The notes under the pieces: model-generated
The model's input: only the letters and a program-made list of their open reading frames with translations
Told to the model about the DNA's origin: nothing
Databases searched by the model: none
Part shown: piece by piece, positions 43,056 to 51,356 of the stretch
How the letters are laid out: each line of letters begins with the position of its first letter
Numbering within the stretch: the first letter of the stretch is position 1
Program-made: the position numbers and the translations under genes
Assembly: GCF_022430545.2 (NCBI RefSeq)
Contig: NZ_CP092488.2
Span: 3,534,001 to 3,598,000 of the forward strand
DNA from: Mycobacterium paraterrae
Lineage (GTDB): Bacteria; Actinomycetota; Actinomycetes; Mycobacteriales; Mycobacteriaceae
Direction: 5' to 3'
DNA length: 64,000 nucleotides

Positions 43056-43541
43056 CTACCCGACGGTGTGGACGATCAGGATGTCGACCTTGGCCTTGCG
43101 GGCGACGGTATCCGGCACGGATCCCAATAGCCTGCCGGCCACGGTGCCGATGCCCAGGTTGCCGACGACGAGCAAGTCTGCCTTGACCTCGTCTGCCAGG
43201 TGCAGCAACGCACTCACCGGTGCACCGACGATCGACCGATCCTCGATGTCGTGGGCGCCGGCTGCCTTCGCCCGGTCGCGGGCGTCCTGCAGAATTGCGT
43301 AGACCGGGGCGCTTCCGTGCATTCGATACCCGGAGTCGCCCAGGCTGTCGGCGGCTCTGCCGTCCATCAGGCGATCCGGCGACGGCGGCCGTGACCAGCC
43401 GCCCTTCTCGGATGTGTCGAGATGCGCGCTCGCGATGATCAGCTTCGCTGATTCCTGCGCCGCGATCGCTGCCGCGCGGTCCACCGCCTTGAACGACGAC
43501 TCCGAGCCGTCAGTCCCGACGACGATTGTCCGATAGCTCAT
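43056..43541 (-). CDS. Universal stress protein (single UspA domain)
   Basis: This 161-aa UspA-fold protein has the first strand TIVVGTDGSESSFKAVDRAAAIA and the ATP-binding loop VVGNLGIGTVAGRLLGSVPDTVA. The latter fits the G-x2-G-x9-G-S/T pattern of nucleotide-binding members. It is half the size of the tandem Usp proteins common in mycobacteria. The condition it responds to is not evident. Confidence 0.88.
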   Translation of the reverse strand: MSYRTIVVGTDGSESSFKAVDRAAAIAAQESAKLIIASAHLDTSEKGGWSRPPSPDRLMDGRAADSLGDSGYRMHGSAPVYAILQDARDRAKAAGAHDIEDRSIVGAPVSALLHLADEVKADLLVVGNLGIGTVAGRLLGSVPDTVARKAKVDILIVHTVG

Positions 43542-43762
43542 GGTGCCTCCACCAGCCGGTCAACGACGACAATACGACCCTAACGGCCCGGCTGTTCGTG
43601 CGCGGCCCATTGCGGCTATCTCGACGAACACGCGCCGAGGGTCTCGAAAATGTAGGGAAAGCCCCTATTGATCCGCACTCGCACCTAGCCCAGGCTTTTT
43701 TCAGGTGTTTTTCATGTGGGGACCACAGGCTCATCGCCGCGGTCGAGATGAAGGAGATCGCA

Positions 43763-44449
43763 GTGAGCGCTCGCGGATTCGCCCAGCTCGGCATGTTTGC
43801 GCTCGGAATGGGCATTGGCGCGGCGGTGGCCGCCGCGCCGGCCTTGGCCGACGGGTTGGATTATCAGATCTCGATCGATGGTTACGACCTGTTCCCGACC
43901 ACAGGCAACACCGCCACGGCGACTTCAGGCATGGGGGACCTCGCGATCGCGTTCGGCGACGGGTCAAATGCCACTGCTCAGACAGGTCTCGGCAACTTCT
44001 CGTTCGCGGACGGCACGAACGCCATCGCTCTGACCGGCGGTGGTGACTACAACACCGCGATCGACATCGGCGACAACAACCTCACCGGCGACCAGCCCCA
44101 GTTTGCGCTGGCCGGCGCCGGCAGCCACGACTTCGCCTTCATCGATGCCAATGACAGCGAGGCCACCGCCAGCGGCGATATTCTTCAGTCGGGCTACGAC
44201 AGCAGCAATAACACCGCTATCGTCTTCGACCCATTCGGCACCGGTAACGACATCGTCAACACCGGTGTGAATGGCTTCCACGCCGGCAACTACGACTTCG
44301 GAGCCATTCTTTTCGACGACAACATCGTTAACCAGGGCGCTTCGGGCGCCGATTACCTCTACGACATCGTCACGACGCTCGGCACTGAAACCAATGCCGC
44401 CGCGGCGACCGCCGCGGACTGGTGGGCCGAACTCATGGCACTGTTCTAG
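43763..44449 (+). CDS. Secreted repeat-like surface protein, unknown function
   Basis: This 228-aa exported protein has a signal peptide over residues ~1-30 (GMFALGMGIGAAVAAAPALADG). The mature part has loose repeats of Gly-Asp/Asn-x-Ala type, such as GMGDLAIAFGDGSNATAQTG and ANDSEATASGD, suggestive of a beta-solenoid. It is strongly acidic and has few positive charges. The GTG start is chosen for AAGGAG 8 bases upstream; an ATG lies five codons earlier. It is not a PE/PPE protein. It lies in a run of cell-envelope genes. Confidence 0.72.
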   Translation: MSARGFAQLGMFALGMGIGAAVAAAPALADGLDYQISIDGYDLFPTTGNTATATSGMGDLAIAFGDGSNATAQTGLGNFSFADGTNAIALTGGGDYNTAIDIGDNNLTGDQPQFALAGAGSHDFAFIDANDSEATASGDILQSGYDSSNNTAIVFDPFGTGNDIVNTGVNGFHAGNYDFGAILFDDNIVNQGASGADYLYDIVTTLGTETNAAAATAADWWAELMALF

Positions 44450-44520
44450 CAGCGTTGTCGGAGCCTGCGGCTTCACGTGTTCACCGTGCTCGACGCGCAC
44501 GCATTACGTAAAATGACGCC

Positions 44521-44769
44521 GTGATTGCCAGAGGTAGGGGTGCACTCAGCCTGCTCTCGGCGGCGGTCGTCGCGACGCTATTAAGCTTCGAAATCAAGAA
44601 CGCCACCGTGGCTATCGCTGATCCGCCATATCAGAATTGCAGTGAGGCACGCGCCGACGGACGGTCCAGCATTCCCGCCACCGATCCCGCCTACCGGCCC
44701 GACCTCGACCTCGACGGCGATGGATTCGCCTGCGAGCCCGCCTCGAAAGGGCGCCGCTCGACAAGATGA
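44521..44769 (+). CDS. Small secreted Excalibur-domain protein
   Basis: This 82-aa protein has a signal peptide (SLLSAAVVATLLSFEI) and a single Excalibur calcium-binding domain. The domain opens PYQNCSEARADG and closes with the signature DLDLDGDGFACE, which has the calcium-chelating DxDxDG loop and the second cysteine. It starts at GTG. Such peptides occur on bacterial surfaces, often with nucleases or peptidases. It is convergent with the PGRP amidase. Confidence 0.82.
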   Translation: MIARGRGALSLLSAAVVATLLSFEIKNATVAIADPPYQNCSEARADGRSSIPATDPAYRPDLDLDGDGFACEPASKGRRSTR

Positions 44770-44776
44770 CTGCTGG

Positions 44777-45496
44777 TCAGCCGCCTGCTTCGATGGCGGC
44801 GACATGCGCAGCAGCATCCGGCCCGCAGGAGCGCTCGAGATTGACTCCACCCGCCGCGAGAAGGGCGTCGATCCGGTGCTTGAGGTCACCCGATGCCACG
44901 TGGGCGTAGAGGTTTGCGCCTGGACACGAGGTTTGGGCGAAGTCCCGATGACCGGCCAACGTGTCAGACTTGATGCGGAATTGTTGTGCGGCCCAAGCGA
45001 ATGCAAGAGCGGTGCCGCGCAGCTGAGCTTCTGATACCGGTTCGCGGTCGAAATCTCCTTCACAGAGCACCAAGAAATGGCCGGTCGTGTCGTAGTCGGT
45101 CGCGGTGTCGCCGGCAAGATCGGTGCTGCGCAATTCATACAGATTGCCGTTGCGGTCCACGGCAACGTGATACGCGATATCGATCCAGCCTTTTTGATCC
45201 TGGTGATATCGCTGATCCTGGCGCAACCTTTCCGGGGCATTGCGGTTGTCGCCGAGGGCGACCGCTTCGTGATGCAAAGTCATCCGCGTGATGGTGTGGT
45301 GTTTGCCTCCCGGACGTGCCGGTCGGGCGCCCCAGGCATCACGGCAGATCAACATCGCCGAGGAGGCACTGGCCAAACGTGGATTGGTCGTCGACGGCGC
45401 CGCGCTCGAGCAGGCGCCGACCGTCGACGCGACTGCAAATCCGGTTGCCAGCCGCAACCACCGGCGACGATCAAACGAGCCGCGAGGCACTTCCAT
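44777..45496 (-). CDS. Tat-lipoprotein PGRP-type amidase
   Basis: This 239-aa protein combines a twin-arginine signal (FDRRRWLRLATGFAVAS) with a lipobox ending in GAC, so it is probably a Tat-exported lipoprotein. The catalytic part is an N-acetylmuramoyl-L-alanine amidase/PGRP fold, with zinc ligands in MTLHHEAV and in AGHRDFAQTSCPG. It would cut the bond between MurNAc and the peptide stem. The C-terminal ~40 residues continue past the domain. Confidence 0.85.
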   Translation of the reverse strand: MEVPRGSFDRRRWLRLATGFAVASTVGACSSAAPSTTNPRLASASSAMLICRDAWGARPARPGGKHHTITRMTLHHEAVALGDNRNAPERLRQDQRYHQDQKGWIDIAYHVAVDRNGNLYELRSTDLAGDTATDYDTTGHFLVLCEGDFDREPVSEAQLRGTALAFAWAAQQFRIKSDTLAGHRDFAQTSCPGANLYAHVASGDLKHRIDALLAAGGVNLERSCGPDAAAHVAAIEAGG

Positions 45497-45518
45497 GCGC
45501 TCACGTTACAAACTGAGG

Positions 45519-45983
45519 TCAACCCCCGGTGACAATGCGTTGCTCGACGTAGCGACCGGTGACCACGTTGGCCGACGCCTGATTCTCGAGGCGGCGGGCC
45601 TCCCGCTTGATCCGTCGGTCGAGCACGCGGTCATCACGTCGGGTCAGCGTAGTGCTGCGCTTCGACAAAAGGTCGAGTTGCCGCCAGCTGAGGCCGTCGA
45701 GTTCGCCGACGGAGTCGTGAGTGGCGAGCACTACCGCGCCGTACAAAAGCGGCACTGTTTTCGCGGTGAAGCGCGTCGTGGCCAGCAACAATTCCGTTGC
45801 GGCGCGGTTCACCTTCCGCCCGCAGCGCCGTGTCGTGGGAGTGAACCAGAAGTCGAATTGCCGATCGGAACTGGTCAGACTTTCCAGCCCGTAATCGTGA
45901 ACCAGTCTGACGATATCCGCGTTGCTGTAGGCGCGAGTTTCGTAGACGGCACCTTCAGGGCTGAAGTACAGGATCGTGTTCAT
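45519..45983 (-). CDS. Conserved hypothetical protein
   Basis: This 154-aa protein has no signal peptide or recognised domain. The N-terminal half is mixed alpha/beta with aromatic residues (TILYFSPEGAVYETRAYSNADIV, FDFWFTPTTRR). The C-terminal part is rich in Arg and Lys (RRIKREARRLENQ), consistent with nucleic-acid or membrane association. It lies 22 bp upstream of the amidase gene on the same strand. Confidence 0.6.
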   Translation of the reverse strand: MNTILYFSPEGAVYETRAYSNADIVRLVHDYGLESLTSSDRQFDFWFTPTTRRCGRKVNRAATELLLATTRFTAKTVPLLYGAVVLATHDSVGELDGLSWRQLDLLSKRSTTLTRRDDRVLDRRIKREARRLENQASANVVTGRYVEQRIVTGG

Positions 45984-46085
45984 CTGGTTTGTCCCTTTCG
46001 GCTCAGGGCTGGACGTGTCTCAGAAGTGATAACGAAGAATCACACTTGTGTAATTCCCGGGTCACGGTTTGAATAAACTCTTCTA

Positions 46086-46102
46086 GTCGAAATAGATTCG
46101 AC
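46086..46102. promoter_or_regulatory. Short inverted repeat upstream of bphO
   Basis: GTCGAA-ATAGA-TTCGAC is perfect over 6-bp arms. It lies ~125 bp upstream of the heme oxygenase start, in the 241-bp gap with no gene. It resembles but does not match the LexA box, since the spacing is one base short. Confidence 0.25.
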
Positions 46103-46224
46103 GGGCGGTGAGAGAGCGCTTGTCGTCGCGGCAGCAAAGCCGGAAGACATGCCACCTCGCAGGTGAGCCGTGGGTAGGTGTCTGACAGACTGTCCGAATC
46201 GGCCCCCGTCACTGTCCCGTCACC

Positions 46225-46911
46225 GTGAGTCTCGACCCGTGGAGCACATTGGTGAATGCTGCAGTTCCCGCGGCCGATAAGCAGCTATCGGCCGTCATGC
46301 GGGCTGCCTCTCAGCGGGAACACGACCTGGCGGAGAGTTCGCCGTTTTTCGCCGAACTGCTCGGTGGCCGTCTCGGCAAAGAGGCGTACGTCGCGTATTT
46401 GCTTCGGTTGCAGGTGGTGTACGCCGCGCTCGAGGAAAGGGTGCGGGCCCACCGACGCGACCCACTGGTTGCCGCGGTCTACGACCCCGGGCTGGAGCGC
46501 CGAGCGGCCATCGATGCCGACGTGCTCACCTGGTCGGACGGGTCACCCGGAATGCTCATGTCGCCGGCCGCAGAGTCGTATCGGTCTCGGCTGCTCAGCG
46601 TTGACGACGGCGCAGCGCTGGTAGCCCATCACTACACCCGATATCTCGGCGACCTGTCCGGCGGACAGGTTATCGGCCGTACGCTCGACAGTGTTTTTCA
46701 GCTCGGCGGCACCGGTCTGGAGCTCTACCGCTTTCCAAGCCGGCCGAAACTGCTCAAGGATCGATACCGCAACAGCCTTGACTCCCTCAGCCCCAATGCA
46801 GAGCAGGTCGACACTCTGATGCGCGAAGTCAAACTCGCGTTCCAGCTCAATCAGGCATTGCTCGACGAACTCGCCTCCACGTACGTCGTGAGTCGTTCGC
46901 GTGACGAGTGA
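46225..46911 (+). CDS. bphO: Biliverdin-producing heme oxygenase
   Basis: This 228-aa canonical heme oxygenase opens heme to biliverdin, CO and iron. The proximal histidine is in ASQREHDLAESSPFF and the distal helix in YTRYLGDLSGGQVIG, as in HemO/BphO proteins. It is unrelated in sequence to MhuD, the usual mycobacterial heme-degrading enzyme. It starts at GTG and overlaps the phytochrome gene by ~11 bases, so its biliverdin probably serves as that protein's chromophore. Confidence 0.92.
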   Translation: MSLDPWSTLVNAAVPAADKQLSAVMRAASQREHDLAESSPFFAELLGGRLGKEAYVAYLLRLQVVYAALEERVRAHRRDPLVAAVYDPGLERRAAIDADVLTWSDGSPGMLMSPAAESYRSRLLSVDDGAALVAHHYTRYLGDLSGGQVIGRTLDSVFQLGGTGLELYRFPSRPKLLKDRYRNSLDSLSPNAEQVDTLMREVKLAFQLNQALLDELASTYVVSRSRDE

Positions 46912-49168
46912 CTCAGCAATGTCGGACGGACAGCCCGTCGACGGATTCGTCCCGGTCGGCACGCCCATCGATCTGGATAACTGCGCGCGCGAACCCATCC
47001 ACATTCCGGGCAGCATCCAGCCACGCGGGGTGCTGGTGGTGTTGCGCGAGCCCGCCTTCGTCATTCGGCAGGTGAGCGCCAACGTTGCCGAATTGCTCGG
47101 CCGCGCCGTCGACGAGGTGCTGGGCCAGCATTTATCGGCGCTAATCGGAATCGACCAGGCTGCGCGCGTCCAGCAAGCTGCGTCGACGTTCGGCGAACTG
47201 CGTCAACGCAATCCGCTCGAATGCCATGTCGAGGTCAACGGTGACGTGCGCGCGTTCGACGCCATCCTGCGCCGTGAACCGGGTGGCGTGCTGTTGGTCG
47301 AACTCGAAATCGCTTACGGTGAGCGGCCGTTCTCGTTCCCGAACACCTACCAAGCTGTGCGCAGTTCCGTCGAAGAGCTGAATCAAGCCACCACGCTCAC
47401 CGAGCTGTACAACACCACCGCGCGCGCAGTCCGCGATCTCACCGGCTTCGACCGGGTGATGGTGTATCGGTACGACGCCCACTACAACGGTGAAGTCGTG
47501 GCCGAGGCGAAGCGGGACGACCTCAATCCGTTTCTCGGTCTGCACTATCCGTCGACCGACATCCCGGCTCAGGCGCGAGCGCTCTACGAGAAGAACTGGA
47601 TCCGCCTCATCTCGGATGTCGACTACACCCCGACACCGCTAGTGCCCGCGGTCGATCCGGAAACCGGGACGCCGCTCGACCTCACCTACGCCACGTTGCG
47701 CAGCGTCTCGCCGATCCACATCGAGTACCTGCAGAACATGGGCGTCCACGCCTCGATGTCGATCTCGCTGCTCCGCCGCGGGAGGTTGTGGGGGCTCATC
47801 GCGTGCCATCACTACGCCGGGCCTCACCTGCCGCCGTTCGGCACTCGGGCCGCGGCGGAGTTCTTAGGGTCGACCCTGTCACTGCGCCTGGTGGATCAAT
47901 TCGAAGACGACCAGTTGCACAGGCGCCTTACCTCGCAGGCTGTGCTGGCCAAACTCACCGCCGCGACCCTGGGAGACGATGAGCCGATCGCGTCCGCGCT
48001 GCTGGGTGCGCCAGACTTGCTCGACCTGGTCCCCGCTGATGGTGTCGTCGTCAACATCGACGGCGACACCGAAGTGCGGGGGAGCGTTCCGCCGACCGAT
48101 GTCGTTGCCACGGTGGCCGAATGGGCTCGCGGGGCTGGAGACGACGTCGCCAGCAGCGAATGTCTTTCTCAGGACGTTCCGGCGTTACGTATTGATCCGC
48201 AAGTGGCCGCCGGTGCGCTGGCGCTGAACCTGCCGGACGCCCAGTACGCCATCTGGTTTCGGCGCGAGGTGCAACGTTCCGTGGACTGGGGTGGCGATCC
48301 ACACAACAAGGCGATTGCCGTCAGCGAGGGCGACGAAGTCCGGCTCAGCCCACGCAGGTCGTTCGAACGCTGGCGCGAGGTCGTGCGGGAACGCAGCGAG
48401 CCTTGGACGCTGACCGAAACCGAATCGGCCGAAGCGCTGCGCCGTCACCTAGTCGAGTCGTTGTATCGCCGCACACGCAGTGCACTACGGATGGCCGAAA
48501 CGATGCAGTTGAGTCTGCTACCGGATTCGATTCCGACACTGGAGAATTGGCAGCTTTCAGCGTATTACGAACCGGCGGCTGGAGGCCGCGTGGGCGGCGA
48601 CTGGTATGACGCGTTCGAACTTCGTGACGGCCGCCTGGTGGTAGTCCTCGGAGACGTTGCGGGACACGGGATTACCGCAGCAGGGACCATGGCTCAGCTA
48701 CGCAATGCGTTGCGTGCGCAATTATTCGTCGGCACCGAGCCGGCCGCGGCGCTCCGCGAGCTGAACGAATTCTGTGAGCACTTGATGCCTCGTGCGTTCG
48801 CCACCGTCGTCATCGCGCGTATCGACCTGCAGTCCGGTCGGGTGGAGGCCGCCTGCGCGGGCCACCTCATCCCGTACCTGACGAATTCGGTCAGGGCTTT
48901 TCAAGCTCCGATAAAGCTGTCGCCACCGATCGGGCTGAAAAACGTGACCTATGCGGCCAGTACCTTCACCATCGAGCCGGGCCACAGGTTGGTCATGTAC
49001 TCCGACGGTCTCGTGGAGCGTCGCGGTGAGGCCATCGACGATGGCATCAATCGTCTCGCCGAGATCCTCACCCGTCCCGGTGATGCGCCCGCGTCGCGCA
49101 TCCGAGAAGTGATGGAGTGGGATGACGGTCATGACGACGTCACGATCGTCACGCTTCGGCGCCCCTAG
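46901..49168 (+). CDS. bphP: Bacteriophytochrome with PP2C (SpoIIE/RsbU-type) phosphatase output
   Basis: This 755-aa protein has the domain order PAS (~20-130), GAF (~150-325), PHY (~335-525), SpoIIE-type PP2C (~540-755). Cys28 in DNCAREPIHIPGSIQPRG matches the biliverdin-attaching cysteine of bacteriophytochromes. GAF keeps PSTDIPAQAR, SPIHIEYLQNMGVHAS and ACHHYAG. The PHY tongue has WGGDP and PRRSF. Phosphatase motifs GGDWYDAF, LGDVAGHG, YSDGLVE and HDDVTIV are intact. Light would switch a phosphatase, not a histidine kinase; the expected target is a phosphorylated anti-sigma antagonist. GTG start; an ATG six codons later is possible. Confidence 0.93.
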   Translation: MTSDSAMSDGQPVDGFVPVGTPIDLDNCAREPIHIPGSIQPRGVLVVLREPAFVIRQVSANVAELLGRAVDEVLGQHLSALIGIDQAARVQQAASTFGELRQRNPLECHVEVNGDVRAFDAILRREPGGVLLVELEIAYGERPFSFPNTYQAVRSSVEELNQATTLTELYNTTARAVRDLTGFDRVMVYRYDAHYNGEVVAEAKRDDLNPFLGLHYPSTDIPAQARALYEKNWIRLISDVDYTPTPLVPAVDPETGTPLDLTYATLRSVSPIHIEYLQNMGVHASMSISLLRRGRLWGLIACHHYAGPHLPPFGTRAAAEFLGSTLSLRLVDQFEDDQLHRRLTSQAVLAKLTAATLGDDEPIASALLGAPDLLDLVPADGVVVNIDGDTEVRGSVPPTDVVATVAEWARGAGDDVASSECLSQDVPALRIDPQVAAGALALNLPDAQYAIWFRREVQRSVDWGGDPHNKAIAVSEGDEVRLSPRRSFERWREVVRERSEPWTLTETESAEALRRHLVESLYRRTRSALRMAETMQLSLLPDSIPTLENWQLSAYYEPAAGGRVGGDWYDAFELRDGRLVVVLGDVAGHGITAAGTMAQLRNALRAQLFVGTEPAAALRELNEFCEHLMPRAFATVVIARIDLQSGRVEAACAGHLIPYLTNSVRAFQAPIKLSPPIGLKNVTYAASTFTIEPGHRLVMYSDGLVERRGEAIDDGINRLAEILTRPGDAPASRIREVMEWDDGHDDVTIVTLRRP

Positions 49169-49216
49169 GGGCAGATTGGCGACTCTGGAATCGGCATGGC
49201 TGTCCCAAAAAGGTGA

Positions 49217-49233
49217 GGGGCGGACCCCTTTTG
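49217..49233 (+). terminator. Short hairpin plus T-run after bphP
   Basis: GGGG-CGGA-CCCC followed by TTTTG lies 49 bp after the phytochrome stop. It is short but has the layout of an intrinsic terminator and separates the light-sensing pair from the toxin operon. Confidence 0.4.
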
Positions 49234-49281
49234 TTCGGGCTATGCTTCAGCCCGCAGGACCACTGAACAGGAGGGATCGCC

Positions 49282-49584
49282 GTGACGGACGAGTTGAAAG
49301 TCGATCCCGTCGCCCTACACAACGGCAGTAACGACATGCTGGACTCGGTCGGCGAGGCCGCCTTGAGCTTCGTCGATCACGAGGATGCGTTGGCGGACGC
49401 CGCACCCGGCTGGATCGGCTCGTCACAAGAGGCGTTAGGTGAGTTGGCGGCGCACTGGGAGGCGCGGCACGGACACCACAAACTGCAGGTCGGCAACCTC
49501 GGGACGCATGTCGCCGAGGCGATGCTCCGCTACGTGAACAACGAGGACGAGGCAGCTCGATCACTGCGGTCGCTGGCGGAGTAA
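49282..49584 (+). CDS. WXG100-like type VII secretion partner protein
   Basis: This 100-aa helical-hairpin protein has a WxG turn (APGWIGSSQEAL, Trp ~44). Size and layout are as in EsxE/EsxF-type proteins encoded before CpnT. A strong AGGAGGGATC lies just before the GTG start. It is followed 11 bp later by the toxin gene. It probably pairs with the toxin's N-terminal WXG domain for export through an ESX system, which is not encoded in this window. Confidence 0.8.
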   Translation: MTDELKVDPVALHNGSNDMLDSVGEAALSFVDHEDALADAAPGWIGSSQEALGELAAHWEARHGHHKLQVGNLGTHVAEAMLRYVNNEDEAARSLRSLAE

Positions 49585-49595
49585 AGAGGTAGCTC

Positions 49596-51356
49596 GTGGC
49601 GCCGCTGACCCCGGCCGACGTCAAGCGCTGGGATGCCGACGCGATTCACGCGGTGTTCCAGACCGCCACCAACCGGGCTGCAACGTTGCAGACCCTGGGT
49701 GACAGCCTGCAGCAGGTCCACAACAATCTCAGCGAATGGCACGGTGAAGCGGGAGACGCTTTTCGCGCCGACATCGGCAAGACGCGCCGCGACATCGAAG
49801 CGGACGGGCAGGAATCCAGGCAGGTAGCCGGGGCGGTGTCGCGCGCGGAAGCCGATGTGCGGGCGGTCAAGTCGGAGCTCGATGGAATCGAGCAGACCGC
49901 GGAAAGTTATGGCTTCTCGATTACCCCGGACTGGCGAATCGACGCCGGCGTGGGTGCGATCGGTTTTGACGAGGTGACCCTGGTCGCCGAAGAACAGTTG
50001 CTGCAAGAGCAGCTCGACGCCTGTAAGCAGCACGCGCACAACGCCGATCAGGAACTAGCGAATGCCGTGCGCGCAGCCGTCGGGGAGCCTCCGACGAGTG
50101 CTGGTGCACCTGGGGCGGGGGCCCCTGCTCCGGGCTCAACAGCTGGCGCCACCAGCGGTAAGCCAAAGACCTGGCAGGACATGCTCTTACCAGGTGGGCC
50201 GGCGAGTCCCGAGCCGGGCGCCGACCCCACGAAGGGGCCGCCGGTTCCTGCCGGCGCCGGGGGACCACCGTCGTTGCAGGACCTGATGCTTGGGCGGGGC
50301 CAACCGGCTGACCAGAAGCCGCCGCCTGGGGATCCGCTGGGCATGCTGAGCCAACTCAAGCCACCGGTTGTGCCACCGCAGCGACTGAACCCGGCGGATA
50401 TCGAGAGCTTCAAGGCGTTGGCGCGGAAAAGCATGATCGCCGACGGTGTACCACCGGATCAAATCGAATCCAGATTGAACGACGTTGTCGCCCGCACCCA
50501 GCAGTGGATGGACGCTGGCATGCCGCACTACGAGGCGCCGCAGCCGCCGAAGCCGCCGCCGCCCGGGTTTGGCGAGGGATTCGGTGACAGATGGAATTCC
50601 TCCATCACCGGTATTCAGGACCTCGTCGGGGCAAACGGGCTCGACAAGATGGGCGACGCCTGGAGCGGCATGGCTAAAGGGCTCGGTCAGAAGGCGGAGG
50701 AAGCCCTGGTATTCGGCCCTGCCGCTCCTTTTGTTGACGCGGTGGGTGAGGTCAAGAGTTTCGCGGACAACCCGTCGTACTACCTCGGTGAGAGAGCCGC
50801 GGATGGCGCCCTTTCCGCCCCAGCGATGATGTTCGGCGGAACAGGAGCGGCTGTCGAGGCCGGTCTTCCCGCCCAAGTTGTGACTGAAGGCGGTGCGCCC
50901 CTGGCCGTTATGCGAGGTTGGGATCCGTTAGGCGGAATGTCGTGGGACGACTTCGCGACGCACTTCGGCACCCCTGAGACTCGTGCGTGGCCAGGCAATG
51001 ACGGTTTTCCGGCGGGCTACGAACTGCAACCCGCCCATCTGCCCGAAGGCACAATCATTGACCGGTTCGGTTCCGAGTACGGCCGCTACCTCGCGCCCGA
51101 CGGCACGCCGTTCGCTGATCGCGCATTGCCTCCCGAATCATCGGGAGGAGACTACAACCGATACATGGTCACAGGAAAAGGATTGCCCCCAGGCTGGCAA
51201 ATCGTCGAGGGCCCTGTGGAACCATTCTATGGCCAGACACCGTCGCCAGGAACGCTGCAATATATGATCCAAGGGCCCGAGGGCGTTACACCAACCGTGC
51301 AAGAACTTGTCAGACTAGGAATTTTGGATAACTATGGACCCCGCCTCGGACGGTAA
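49596..51356 (+). CDS. CpnT-like type VII exported toxin with C-terminal TNT (NAD glycohydrolase) domain
   Basis: This 586-aa protein has an N-terminal WXG-like hairpin domain (SEWHGEAGDAF, W48-x-G50), helical to ~165. A Pro/Gly-rich linker (~165-360) follows, then a middle segment and a C-terminal TNT domain at ~467-586 (PAHLPEGTIIDRFGSEYGRYLAP style, then ALPPES, GTLQYMI). M. tuberculosis CpnT has the same design with 846 aa; its TNT destroys NAD. The position matching the TNT active-site histidine appears to be asparagine (YNRY). The TNT-coding end has lower G+C than the start. It overlaps the immunity gene by 23 bases. Confidence 0.87.
   Translation: MAPLTPADVKRWDADAIHAVFQTATNRAATLQTLGDSLQQVHNNLSEWHGEAGDAFRADIGKTRRDIEADGQESRQVAGAVSRAEADVRAVKSELDGIEQTAESYGFSITPDWRIDAGVGAIGFDEVTLVAEEQLLQEQLDACKQHAHNADQELANAVRAAVGEPPTSAGAPGAGAPAPGSTAGATSGKPKTWQDMLLPGGPASPEPGADPTKGPPVPAGAGGPPSLQDLMLGRGQPADQKPPPGDPLGMLSQLKPPVVPPQRLNPADIESFKALARKSMIADGVPPDQIESRLNDVVARTQQWMDAGMPHYEAPQPPKPPPPGFGEGFGDRWNSSITGIQDLVGANGLDKMGDAWSGMAKGLGQKAEEALVFGPAAPFVDAVGEVKSFADNPSYYLGERAADGALSAPAMMFGGTGAAVEAGLPAQVVTEGGAPLAVMRGWDPLGGMSWDDFATHFGTPETRAWPGNDGFPAGYELQPAHLPEGTIIDRFGSEYGRYLAPDGTPFADRALPPESSGGDYNRYMVTGKGLPPGWQIVEGPVEPFYGQTPSPGTLQYMIQGPEGVTPTVQELVRLGILDNYGPRLGR

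Noticed and set aside
46086..46102. LexA/SOS box reading of GTCGAA-ATAGA-TTCGAC
   Set aside because: The mycobacterial LexA site needs TCGAAC-N4-GTTCGA; here the bases inside the arms and the spacing do not fit.
46003..46212. Small minus-strand frame (69 codons) in the bphO upstream gap
   Set aside because: No recognised motif, no clear Shine-Dalgarno, and it covers the likely promoter region of bphO.
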